Source of the DNA: Streptococcus suis
GTDB taxonomy: Bacteria; Bacillota; Bacilli; Lactobacillales; Streptococcaceae
Direction of reading: 5' to 3'
Assembly: GCF_902702775.1 (NCBI RefSeq)
Contig: NZ_LR738724.1
Span: 1,054,001 to 1,118,000 of the forward strand
DNA: 64,000 nucleotides
Positions 1 through 12,472 of this stretch are shown here, piece after piece. A model generated the notes under the pieces. It did no database searches. It was not told the DNA's origin and saw only the letters and a list, made by a program, of their open reading frames with translations. The position numbers and the translations under genes are program-made. Numbering within the stretch: the first letter of the stretch is position 1; the number at the start of each line of letters is the position of its first letter.

Positions 1-1564
1 CCGATAAACCGCAGAAGTAACTATGCCCAATACAGAAGCTATCTCCTAGTACTTCCTCTGTTGAAATGGCCTGATTTAGCTTTTCTACACAGGAAATGAG
101 TCTATCGAATTTTTCGTTTTTCAGATTTGTTTGATAATCTTTGAATCCCGCAGTTGAAAAACCTGGCTTAATGTCAAAGAAGGCAAAGCGACGTCTCAGT
201 GCATAATCAAGTAGGGCTAAACTCCTATCTGCGGTATTCATCATGCCGATGATATATAGATTTTCTGGAATTGAGAATTGCTCATTCGAGTAGAGGAGCT
301 GTAAAGACTTGCCTCGTTTGTCATTTTCTATCAGCATAAACAGTTCACCAAAAATTTTGCTCAAATTTCCCCTGTTTATTTCAGCAATAATAAAGAAATA
401 ATCATGCCCCTTGTCAGATTCTGCTTTTTTGCAGAAAGTATAGAATGCCCCTCTTCTCAGCTCAAAGCCACTTGTCGAAGGTCTAAAGCCCATGATGAAG
501 TCCTCGTAGGAATAGCTTTGGTGAAACTGAATTGTCATGACCCTTTCTAAATCTGGCTTACCCATTAATGAAAATGCTAGGCGTTCTGCAACAAACGTCT
601 TTCCAACTCCTGGTGCTCCTTGTAAGATGATATTCTTTTTCATTTGGAGTATGGAGGTTAATTGATCATACTCTTCTTCTGTCATATAGACTTCTGATAG
701 GAAGTGATTTTTCGTATAGCTATCTTCTACTACCTCTTCTCCACCTATATCGTTTCCAGTATCAGCTTCATCAGTCAGTGGAGAAATTGCTCTAGCACTT
801 CTTTCCTTCTCTTCTTGATTGATCTGTTTAGAGTATTTCCAAGCCATGGATGATAATTCTTTAAAATCTTTCAGTTTGCTCTCTGCACTGTTTAAATATT
901 GAAGTATGGAATCTGAAATATAAGAATACTCGTCGGCAGAAATTTTTGACTTCATCTTTGGCAATTTTTGGACAATGTCAGTTGGAATCTCCCCAGACTC
1001 ATACACATACGCTTCATTTTGACTATCTAAGCTCAAGAAAAAGTCGGGAGCAATCCAATACAAGGCCATCGTAATCTTGCTGTTGCCATTTCCTTTCTTG
1101 TTTATAGCCAAATCAAAATAGTGTGAAAATTTTTCTTTCTTCTCAGCCGTAGTCTCCTTGCTATAGGTCAAAGCAGCAATGAAAAGTTCCCATAAGTCAT
1201 CAATATCTTTCTCATCACGATCTCCGATGAAGTAATAGAAAGTCGCATTCTGATTATTCAGTACTGGTATGCTTTCAAAAGAGGATGGGATTTCCGCTTG
1301 GAGGTGGAATAATTCTGCTATAGCTGTCAGAATTTTGATGCGATTCTCTTCTGTTATTTTCTTATTGAAGAGTCCAAATATCGTAAAAGGATCAATATCT
1401 ATCAGTCGATTGTCCTTTTCTAACGTGGGCATATGTATCTTTGTTTTGGTATAGATAGCTTTTACTTTCTCAACCAGTTCTGCTCTGTTATCTTTATAGT
1501 CTACTAATTTCCAAGCAAATTCCTTATAAAAGTTTACCCAATTGAATTGATTTTGTTCATCCAT
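1..1564 (-). CDS. McrB-type AAA+ restriction ATPase, 3' end cut by window edge
   Basis: The reading frame is open from an ATG at 1564 to the left edge, about 521 residues, so the C-terminus lies outside. A GGAGG (cctcc at 1570-1574 on the plus strand) precedes the ATG by 5 bases. Residues 1 to about 200 match in style the N-terminal module of many Firmicutes McrB-like proteins. Walker A is GAPGVGKT at about 316-323. The Walker B region reads IIAEINRGNLSKIFGEL, with Ala394 where the family normally has Asp and the catalytic Glu395 kept. Sensor-1 (GMMNTADRS) and an RRRFAFF arginine patch follow, then GHSYFC at the edge. McrB proteins are NTP-driven motors that work with an McrC nuclease against modified or foreign DNA. 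An McrC gene would be expected just beyond the edge, but that cannot be seen. Confidence 0.85.
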   Translation of the reverse strand, partial: MDEQNQFNWVNFYKEFAWKLVDYKDNRAELVEKVKAIYTKTKIHMPTLEKDNRLIDIDPFTIFGLFNKKITEENRIKILTAIAELFHLQAEIPSSFESIPVLNNQNATFYYFIGDRDEKDIDDLWELFIAALTYSKETTAEKKEKFSHYFDLAINKKGNGNSKITMALYWIAPDFFLSLDSQNEAYVYESGEIPTDIVQKLPKMKSKISADEYSYISDSILQYLNSAESKLKDFKELSSMAWKYSKQINQEEKERSARAISPLTDEADTGNDIGGEEVVEDSYTKNHFLSEVYMTEEEYDQLTSILQMKKNIILQGAPGVGKTFVAERLAFSLMGKPDLERVMTIQFHQSYSYEDFIMGFRPSTSGFELRRGAFYTFCKKAESDKGHDYFFIIAEINRGNLSKIFGELFMLIENDKRGKSLQLLYSNEQFSIPENLYIIGMMNTADRSLALLDYALRRRFAFFDIKPGFSTAGFKDYQTNLKNEKFDRLISCVEKLNQAISTEEVLGDSFCIGHSYFCGLS

Positions 1565-1702
1565 AGTATCCTCCAACGGTGTTGTATCCACACCTATTAA
1601 ATTATGAGTTCGAATTTACCTATATTTTATCATTAAACATTCCTGTCGTAAACTTAGAATTTATATACTTGTGTAACCGTTTAATGCGGTACCTCAAAAT
1701 AG

Positions 1703-1731
1703 TTGCTTTTGATATTTTTATATGATAATAT
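1703..1731 (+). promoter_or_regulatory. Extended -10 promoter for the 1760 gene
   Basis: TTGCTT (1703-1708), a 17-base spacer and TAATAT (1726-1731) with TGA directly before the -10. It lies in the 195-base gap between the divergent McrB gene and the membrane protein gene. Confidence 0.45.
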
Positions 1732-1759
1732 GTGAATGAAAACGTTTTAGAAAGGTGTG

Positions 1760-2548
1760 ATGGCTGTGCTGAAATACTCGAAAGTGCTGTTACTTGTCTT
1801 GCTTATTGCTACTGGTCTATCTTGTATCGGAATCTACTGGCTTGGAAAAGAGCAAAATAGATTATTAAATGAGCAGTGTCATTCCTTGAACATACGTATT
1901 ATTAATGATCTAGGAACAAAAATTGATGCCATTGGTGGTCCGCAAAATCCACGTATCATTGGATTCTATCAACGAGATGCCACTACTGCTATCAGCCAGC
2001 GGATTGGTACAGCTTCTGAGGAGGAATTGAAAATAGCTAAACCTGACAATCTATTCCAGAAAGAGTGGATTGTTCTCTATCCTCAAACGCGCAGCAGTCC
2101 CTTTGAAAATACTTCTGCCTATGCAGTAATGAAAACCAGTATCAAGGCTGACTGGCTCCATGTGACTACTTCGTCAGAGACGGAATTAGATATTTTTTAT
2201 GAGAAGGCAGATGAAAGCTTGCTGACCTTGGAAGACTTGGTACAAGACAAGGAAAGTTTTCGTACTACACTAAAAACAATCCTAGTTTCAGCTAAAAATG
2301 AGGCTGAAATTCAAGTTCAAAAAGATATTTTAGAAATGTTTGAGAGTGATGAATGGTCTGCTATTCCCTTTGTTTACACTGAAAAATCTCTGATATTGGA
2401 GAAAGCTGTCATTTCAATTTCTGCATTTGTAGATAGTTTAAATCCCTACTATTTTTCAGAACAAACCCTTGCAGATTTGCGTTTATCAGAAGAATCGCGC
2501 CAGGCTTTGGAAGATTCGGTAGATAAGACAATTATCACCTATCCTTGA
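1760..2548 (+). CDS. Unrecognised membrane-anchored extracytoplasmic protein
   Basis: About 262 residues. One hydrophobic segment at about residues 7-28 is followed by a long, mixed-charge soluble part, so this is probably a single-pass protein with its C-terminal domain outside the cell. The Cys inside the hydrophobic stretch (TGLSC) lacks a Leu at -3, so it is not a convincing lipobox. AAAGG at 1751-1755 suits the ATG at 1760; a GTG at 1757 is too close and a GTG at 1766 is possible. I do not recognise the family. It is divergent from the McrB-like gene and closed by the terminator at 2563-2601. No function is assigned. Confidence 0.7.
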   Translation: MAVLKYSKVLLLVLLIATGLSCIGIYWLGKEQNRLLNEQCHSLNIRIINDLGTKIDAIGGPQNPRIIGFYQRDATTAISQRIGTASEEELKIAKPDNLFQKEWIVLYPQTRSSPFENTSAYAVMKTSIKADWLHVTTSSETELDIFYEKADESLLTLEDLVQDKESFRTTLKTILVSAKNEAEIQVQKDILEMFESDEWSAIPFVYTEKSLILEKAVISISAFVDSLNPYYFSEQTLADLRLSEESRQALEDSVDKTIITYP

Positions 2549-2562
2549 ATAAACGGTGGGAG

Positions 2563-2601
2563 TGGGAAAGTCGTCATGGATGTCTTTCCCAGCTTTTTTT
2601 T
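2563..2601 (+). terminator. Rho-independent terminator after the 1760 gene
   Basis: Perfect 8-bp stem TGGGAAAG/CTTTCCCA (2563-2570 and 2584-2591) with a 13-base loop, then GC and eight T's. Confidence 0.85.
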
Positions 2602-2630
2602 ATTTTTGTTTAACAAATTAAACGTTTTTG

Positions 2631-2659
2631 TGGATTTGAAAAATATTTTTTGTTATACT
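2631..2659 (+). promoter_or_regulatory. Extended -10 promoter predicting a leaderless transcript
   Basis: TATACT at 2654-2659 is preceded by TGT. The -35 is weak (TGGATT, 2631-2636, 17-base spacer). The ATG follows the -10 after only six bases, so the expected start of transcription is the A of the ATG. Confidence 0.6.
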
Positions 2660-2665
2660 TGTGTT

Positions 2666-3523
2666 ATGAAAACATCAACACTTGGAAAGTTACTAGAATT
2701 ACCAAATTTTCACCACTTCTACACCGTTCCAATTAGAGAAAATACGGAGTCTTCTGGAAATTATATAATTGTTTTTGAACAGGACAAGCAACCTGTATTT
2801 GTTGATTTGAAAAATGAGACTGGTCACACTCGTGAGGTACGCTTTGCCAGTCATTTTGACAGCGCCGGTCTTCTGGTTGGATTAGGAGCCATTCCTATCA
2901 ATTATTGGCCTACCTGCCAGATTTTTGGTGTGAAGAAAAATAATAATCGACGAGGACTTAGTCTATCTAGTCTGATGGATGGTTATGGACGTCTACCTAT
3001 TTTTAAGGAAATGGCAGAGCGTTATAGAGCGCGTGGGCAATCAACCATTTATGACCCCTACCGTTATTCGTATACTATTGATGAGAAAAAGGTTATTAAG
3101 GATAATCAATTAACCCTTATTCCAAAGAAAGAATACGAAAAGATAAAAGATTTTCATCCTTTTTTGCAAACAAAGCATGGAAATGTTTATGCAGTTCCTT
3201 GTTTCTACCAAGACAGAAAACGAAATCAAATAACTAAAATCTATATTATGGGCTGGTACTTTTATGAGAAGCAATTAAAAATATCTTGGAAACCTTCTCA
3301 TTCTCGTAAAAGCCGCTGGCGTTCTTCGCTTGTTTCAGTTGATAAATTATCGGACCGCTTCTTCTTTCAAGGAGAATTGTATAAAAAAGGAACCTATCCA
3401 GTGTTCCTTGAAGACCTCACAATAAAAAATAAGGCCTACCAACATCGCCTGGATAGGGAGTTTGCAGCCTTTTTAAGTATTATTGAAGAACAAAAACGGA
3501 GAGCACAGCTCCGTGTTAAGTAG
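2666..3523 (+). CDS. Unrecognised 285-residue cytoplasmic protein
   Basis: No signal peptide or membrane segment. The protein is rich in aromatic and basic residues, and its C-terminus is strongly basic (EEQKRRAQLRVK). I do not recognise a family. The frame is open upstream to 2576, but that extension runs through the terminator and the promoter, so the ATG at 2666 is the credible start; the residues before it are not expected to be translated. No Shine-Dalgarno is present (TGTGTT directly precedes the ATG), consistent with a leaderless mRNA. The gene stands alone, with its own terminator on either side, and converges on the HIRAN gene. Function unknown. Confidence 0.75.
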   Translation: MKTSTLGKLLELPNFHHFYTVPIRENTESSGNYIIVFEQDKQPVFVDLKNETGHTREVRFASHFDSAGLLVGLGAIPINYWPTCQIFGVKKNNNRRGLSLSSLMDGYGRLPIFKEMAERYRARGQSTIYDPYRYSYTIDEKKVIKDNQLTLIPKKEYEKIKDFHPFLQTKHGNVYAVPCFYQDRKRNQITKIYIMGWYFYEKQLKISWKPSHSRKSRWRSSLVSVDKLSDRFFFQGELYKKGTYPVFLEDLTIKNKAYQHRLDREFAAFLSIIEEQKRRAQLRVK

Positions 3524-3524
3524 A

Positions 3525-3562
3525 AAATGATTAGGTTGGTAAATTACCGACTATCATTTTTA
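3525..3562. terminator. Bidirectional terminator between converging genes
   Basis: AAAATGAT ... ATCATTTT with an inner GTTGGT/ACCGAC stem (one G-U pair). A's on the left and T's on the right allow use from both strands. It overlaps the last codons and stop of the HIRAN gene. Confidence 0.7.
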
Positions 3563-3897
3563 CGATTATCTTTTAGTTTTACAACGACTCGAAACTGGCG
3601 ATCAGGATGATTTTCTGTATTGGACATCTGAATACGTGCCTCTAGAATATCGCTGTGTCCAAAATAGATTAACCGACTGATTAGTGAGTTTTTATCTGAT
3701 GGGATATATCCTAACTTTGTGCCCTGATAAAAGATTGCTACAGCTTCTGAGTCATGTGGGTTTGACGGCTCTCCGACTAGCTGAACAGGTGTTCCTGGTT
3801 TGAGTTGGTCGATTACATCTAGTCCATCATAGTAGGCAAAGGCTGCCAAATGAAAATCTTGCACATTGCGTGTTGGTTCAAATGATGTGAATGTCAT
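3544..3897 (-). CDS. Stand-alone HIRAN-domain protein
   Basis: 117 residues, almost all of it one HIRAN-like domain (core about residues 12-75: FAYYDGL, then GTPVQLVGEPSNPHDSEA and KLGYIPSDKN). HIRAN domains are usually found fused to SWI2/SNF2 helicases such as HLTF, where they bind DNA 3' ends, or occur alone in bacteria with unknown roles. The NPxDxxAV motif typical of the family is visible. GGAGG precedes the ATG at a normal distance. It is the last gene of the SDR-lipoprotein-HIRAN run, 21 bases after the lipoprotein gene. A DNA-related role is inferred from the family only. Confidence 0.8.
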   Translation of the reverse strand: MTFTSFEPTRNVQDFHLAAFAYYDGLDVIDQLKPGTPVQLVGEPSNPHDSEAVAIFYQGTKLGYIPSDKNSLISRLIYFGHSDILEARIQMSNTENHPDRQFRVVVKLKDNRKNDSR

Positions 3898-3918
3898 GTC
3901 TAACCTCCTAGAGAATCA

Positions 3919-4674
3919 TTATGGTTGATAAACAATTTGATAATCTGCATTGATAATGACACCGTTTTGGTAAATAGTGTAACGGGCATTATCATCGCCT
4001 TCCAAAATATTATAAGGAATAGATTCGGTGCGCGTGTAGTTACCTTCAATGACGCGCCAATTGTTTTCGCCTAAAATTGAGTTGGCATAATCAATCGTTT
4101 TTGGTCCACTATCCAACTGGACGCCTGTTTCAGTATTTTTTAATGGGTCTATACCGCTAGTGGCTGAATTAGTCAAGCGATAATAAACATCTACCACGTC
4201 TGCGTCTGCTGCTGTTTCTTGGCTTATTACAATCATTCTATCGCGCGTAGAGTCAGTAGTGTCTGTCTCAGTTGTATTTACTTGTGTTCCTTTGGGAATC
4301 ATTAATAGTGTTACATCGCCAATCGTTGCGTCTACATAGCCTGTTTCAAAAATTCCGTCAGTTATTTTTCCGCGGCCAAGTAAGGACTGGCTATCTGCTA
4401 CTAATCCTTTGCTATTGAAGACCAGTGAATTTCCTTGACTATTTTGCCAGGTGCCTAGTATACTATCGTAATTGCCTTGCATTAGAGCATCTATATCCAT
4501 AGAACTAAGAGAAATCTCACGTTGGATTGTTGATGAAGTGCTTGTATTGGCATTAGAAACCTGGGTATCAGCAGTTGAGGTACTTGCGGAACCGCCCTTC
4601 TTTTCAGTTTGACAGGCAGAAAGTGACATGATAGTGAGCAAGCCAAGAGCGAGTGCTAAATATTTTCTTTTCAT
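3919..4674 (-). CDS. Lipoprotein with DUF6287-like domain
   Basis: 251 residues. A lipoprotein signal peptide ends in the lipobox LSAC, giving lipidated Cys21. A Ser/Thr-rich linker follows to about residue 50. Then comes a motif seen in streptococcal DUF6287 lipoproteins (SSMDIDALMQGNYDSILGTW, about 55-75), which begins a small lipocalin-like beta domain. The C-terminal part (ENNWRVIEGNYTRTES ... YQIVYQP) looks like a second conserved segment. An AGGGGAG Shine-Dalgarno precedes the ATG. It lies 16 bases after the SDR gene, so the two are probably cotranscribed. No enzymatic function can be inferred. Confidence 0.8.
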   Translation of the reverse strand: MKRKYLALALGLLTIMSLSACQTEKKGGSASTSTADTQVSNANTSTSSTIQREISLSSMDIDALMQGNYDSILGTWQNSQGNSLVFNSKGLVADSQSLLGRGKITDGIFETGYVDATIGDVTLLMIPKGTQVNTTETDTTDSTRDRMIVISQETAADADVVDVYYRLTNSATSGIDPLKNTETGVQLDSGPKTIDYANSILGENNWRVIEGNYTRTESIPYNILEGDDNARYTIYQNGVIINADYQIVYQP

Positions 4675-4690
4675 TCTAGCTATCTCCCCT

Positions 4691-5449
4691 CTAATCTCTA
4701 TGAATAGTAAAGCCAGTTGCCTGCTTGGTTGCCATAATGGTCATATCAGAAATCTGCACGTGTGCGGGTTGATTTGCAACAAATAGAGTACAGTTGGCAA
4801 TATCAGTTGCTTGAAGAGCATCAATTCCTTGATAGACTGTCGCTGCTCTCTCTTTATCTCCATGAAAACGGACTTGGCTAAAATCAGTCTCAACGATACC
4901 GGGTTGTAAGGTAGTTACCTTGATATTTTTATCAATCGTGTCAATACGGATCCCGTCTGAAAGCACCTTGACAGCTGATTTGGTTGCAGCATAGACAGCA
5001 GCTCCTGCATAGGCGTAAATACCGGCTGTTGATCCAATATTGATAATATGACCCTCATTATTTTCAACCATTTGTGGCAATAACTGACGTGTTACAGTTA
5101 GTAATCCTTTAATATTGGTATCAATCATTGTCATCATGTCAGTCAAATCATAGTCTTGGAATTTGTCCAATCCCAATGCCAGGCCAGCATTGTTTACCAA
5201 AATATGAATTTGTCCAACTTCTTCTAAGATTTTTTGACAATTTACAATCGTTTGTTCCATATTCGTAACATCAAATGAATGAACTGATACCTGAACATGG
5301 TATTGCTTTTCAATATCTTGCTTAATTTCTTCTAGTTTGTCCAATCTTCGTCCTGTAATGATGATACTATCACCATTAGCAGCAAACACATAAGCGATTG
5401 CTTTGCCAATGCCACTACTTGCACCTGTAATCAATACATTTCGTTTCAT
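4691..5449 (-). CDS. Short-chain dehydrogenase/reductase (SDR)
   Basis: 252 residues of classical SDR. The Rossmann motif TGASSGIG is at residues 8-15, NNAG at 86-89, the catalytic Ser is in GSTAG (about 140), and the YxxxK pair is Tyr153/Lys157. Arg35-Arg36 after the second strand (TGRRLDKL) favours NADP(H). It resembles the YdfG-type dehydrogenases that act on 3-hydroxy acids, but the substrate cannot be read from sequence. The ATG at 5449 is preferred over the GTG at 5452 because it lies 8 bases from a GGAG. First gene of the three-gene minus-strand run. Confidence 0.9.
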   Translation of the reverse strand: MKRNVLITGASSGIGKAIAYVFAANGDSIIITGRRLDKLEEIKQDIEKQYHVQVSVHSFDVTNMEQTIVNCQKILEEVGQIHILVNNAGLALGLDKFQDYDLTDMMTMIDTNIKGLLTVTRQLLPQMVENNEGHIINIGSTAGIYAYAGAAVYAATKSAVKVLSDGIRIDTIDKNIKVTTLQPGIVETDFSQVRFHGDKERAATVYQGIDALQATDIANCTLFVANQPAHVQISDMTIMATKQATGFTIHRD

Positions 5450-5471
5450 CACTCTGTCTCCTATTCTCTTT

Positions 5472-5501
5472 ATTATACTACAATTTTACCTAGTTTGTTA
5501 A
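5472..5501 (-). promoter_or_regulatory. Promoter of the SDR-lipoprotein-HIRAN run
   Basis: TTAACA (-35, 5496-5501), 18-base spacer and a perfect TATAAT (5472-5477) on the minus strand. Confidence 0.75.
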
Positions 5502-5513
5502 ACTGTAGAAGTG

Positions 5514-5551
5514 AAAAATAAGATCCTCCGTTTTGGAGGACCTTATTTTTT
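5514..5551 (-). terminator. Terminator of the amylase gene
   Basis: Long near-perfect hairpin AAAAATAAGATCCTCC/GGAGGACCTTATTTTT (5514-5529 and 5535-5550, one A-C mismatch) right after the amylase stop. Flanking A's and T's make it usable in both directions. Confidence 0.85.
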
Positions 5552-5566
5552 AGGAAGGGGACTCAT

Positions 5567-10570
<5,004 letters not shown>

Positions 10571-10692
10571 CTAAAAAATTGTTAAAAGAAAACGCCTGCA
10601 TTTCATTTTTTATATAACCTACGGCTAACGATTCTATAAATCATCATTAACGGTAGAGGAACTTTCTCTCTCCTTTCTTCTGAAATCTAGTC

Positions 10693-10720
10693 ATTATGTA
10701 TGGAATGCAAACGGTTGCAA
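10693..10720 (-). promoter_or_regulatory. Amylase promoter
   Basis: TTGCAA (-35, 10715-10720), 16-base spacer, CATAAT (-10, 10693-10698). This gives a leader of roughly 125 bases. The -35 is embedded in the cre palindrome, as expected for a CcpA-repressed promoter. Confidence 0.65.
10706..10719. promoter_or_regulatory. cre site (CcpA operator) of the amylase gene
   Basis: TGCAAACGGTTGCA fits the TGNAANCGNTNNCA consensus at every position and is a near-perfect palindrome. It overlaps the -35 region of the amylase promoter, so glucose repression is the expected effect. The rest of the 336-base gap (10562-10897) holds only the long amylase leader and the terminator at 10859-10889. Confidence 0.85.
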
Positions 10721-10858
10721 AAAGATGGTAGCATATTTGTATGCAAAATTCAAATATGTAAAAAATCTAAAAAAGCCAGTAGTGACACGCTTTCTCGAGA
10801 TTTTAACTGGAATTTGAAGTGATTTTGATACCGCTATCTATTTTTATTGAAGGAGGAA

Positions 10859-10889
10859 CAAAAAAACTCATCAGATTTCCGATGAGTTT
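10859..10889 (-). terminator. Terminator of the prfA-glyA-pmp23 operon
   Basis: AAACTCATC/GATGAGTTT stem (10864-10872 and 10881-10889), 8-base loop, followed on the minus strand by a run of T's. Confidence 0.85.
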
Positions 10890-10897
10890 GATAGGTA

Positions 10898-11497
10898 TTA
10901 AAATAAATTAATGAGGCGCATCAGGTGCATATTAAAACGAACCTGTCTAGCATAGTAGATATTTCCACCATTTACATATAACTTCCCACCATTTAGCAAA
11001 GCCAAAGGATGAAAATAGGTATACGTTTCTTCTGTAGTATTCCCTAAGCTTGGTGCTACTACTGTTCTGGAGTATTCTTTCGCTAAAGAGAGTGTATGTT
11101 CTCCACCATGCTCAGCAATATAGTCAATATAGGCTGGACCGAAGTTATACGCCTGAACTGCTGTCCAAACCTCTACTCCTTTTTCCTCAGCCAACCGTAG
11201 GTTTTCTGTCAGGTAGATAATTCCTTGCCGGATACTCTCTCTGCTATCCGTGATGGTGTTAGCATAGCCAGTAGCGGACTCACTTGATTGCATGACATCT
11301 GCTTCTTGTCCCTTGGTTTCTGTGTAAATCATTGCTAGGACTAGTTCTTCATTAGCTGGTGTGTCGTTTTCTGCCAATACTTCTTGTACCATAGTTTGGT
11401 AGGTCATCACTTGCTTGACTGCACTGTAGGTTTGATAGAATTTGTAACCGATAAAAATCAGTAAAAGAAGTATCAGCGTACGTATCAGTTTTTTCAT
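10898..11497 (-). CDS. pmp23: Pmp23-like lytic-transglycosylase-fold membrane protein
   Basis: 199 residues. An N-terminal membrane anchor (about 4-20) is followed by a goose-lysozyme-like domain. The likely catalytic Glu60 sits in [13 protein letters not shown], followed by the SSESATG motif and [11 protein letters not shown], both typical of the fold. In pneumococcus Pmp23 (known from the literature) is a wall hydrolase that supports the division ring and is encoded beside glyA and the same nucleoid-protein gene, as here. The ATG directly follows the upstream stop, and the gene is last in the operon. Confidence 0.8.
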   Translation of the reverse strand: MKKLIRTLILLLLIFIGYKFYQTYSAVKQVMTYQTMVQEVLAENDTPANEELVLAMIYTETKGQEADVMQSSESATGYANTITDSRESIRQGIIYLTENLRLAEEKGVEVWTAVQAYNFGPAYIDYIAEHGGEHTLSLAKEYSRTVVAPSLGNTTEETYTYFHPLALLNGGKLYVNGGNIYYARQVRFNMHLMRLINLF

Positions 11498-12472
11498 TTA
11501 CTTGCTCTTTATGTCTTCAATATTTTTGATAAGAATAGAATAGGTTCCGTTGTCATTTTGAATAAACTCAACCGATTCTGCATCCTCATAGATTGCATTT
11601 GGCACAATCAACTCAATTCCGTTTGATAAAGATAGCTTCTGATTTTCAAATTTCTTAAGTTGACGGCTACTATCGATTTCATCGAAGGAAATCTTATCAG
11701 GTATGACCTCTTTCAGTTGATCGACGAAATTTAAACGAGCGGTCAGGTTGTTATCGAATAACTGATCAGCCAATTTTTCAGGTGAAAGCTCGTTATCTTC
11801 TTCCAAATTGTTGAAAATAGCTGACTTGACTTTCGATTGAAATTGAAAATCACCTTGATGGAAATTGTCAGCAATCTTCTGTGCAGTTTGCTCTACTGCT
11901 TTGATTGATTTTTTTGCAGAAATAGCTGGTGTAACTTGCAGAAGATTATCTGAGAAATAATTGAGGAAGGCTCCGTTATGTTTGATTCTTTTCTCAATCA
12001 AATGATACTTCTGCGTTTGAAGATTGACAATCAAGGCTTCATCAGGTGCTGAACCCGCTCCAGGTAAATTATTCTGGGTGATTTTTAAAGGACTTCCGCT
12101 TTCCAGACCAACGTGGGCGAGGTTTTCACGCAGTGAGATTCTCAAAAAGGCAAAATGTTCAACACCATTTCGTTCAAACTCTATGAAAATGAGGTCATTG
12201 GTTTTTAAATTCTCAGAAATTGAAAATTCTTCTTTCCATAGATTAGCAATCTTGACAGAGTTTGTCAGTAGGTCACCATCTAAATAGTCAAGAAAAGGAT
12301 TGTCGGGGTTAAATTGTCCTGTTTTTGCTTCATCAGAAAAGACACGTTCAATCTTTTTACGCAAATATTCTTCTATTTTTGGGCTAACAGTCAAAAGCTG
12401 GTCGGCAAGGACCAGCTCTGTATCATCAGGACTAAATTGATGTATGATGGCTTTTTTTACAAATATATCCAT
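11498..12472 (-). CDS. 37-kDa nucleoid-associated protein (NdpA/YejK family)
   Basis: 324 residues, the usual family length, beginning [20 protein letters not shown] as nucleoid-associated proteins do (N-terminal strand, then a conserved Asp-rich segment). NdpA-type proteins bind DNA and are found with the nucleoid in gamma-proteobacteria; the role in streptococci is not well defined. The start overlaps the glyA stop by one base and the stop abuts pmp23, so translation is coupled. Confidence 0.85.
   Translation of the reverse strand: MDIFVKKAIIHQFSPDDTELVLADQLLTVSPKIEEYLRKKIERVFSDEAKTGQFNPDNPFLDYLDGDLLTNSVKIANLWKEEFSISENLKTNDLIFIEFERNGVEHFAFLRISLRENLAHVGLESGSPLKITQNNLPGAGSAPDEALIVNLQTQKYHLIEKRIKHNGAFLNYFSDNLLQVTPAISAKKSIKAVEQTAQKIADNFHQGDFQFQSKVKSAIFNNLEEDNELSPEKLADQLFDNNLTARLNFVDQLKEVIPDKISFDEIDSSRQLKKFENQKLSLSNGIELIVPNAIYEDAESVEFIQNDNGTYSILIKNIEDIKSK

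Noticed and set aside
1736..1749. cre-like TGAAAACGTTTTAG before the 1760 gene
   Set aside because: The last two consensus bases (CA) are missing and it is not symmetric enough.
1800..1830. Lipoprotein call for the 1760 gene
   Set aside because: The Cys in TGLSC lacks Leu at -3, so it is more likely a membrane anchor.
2576..2665. Upstream extension of the 285-residue protein by 30 residues
   Set aside because: It runs through the terminator and promoter, and the ATG would sit inside the hairpin.
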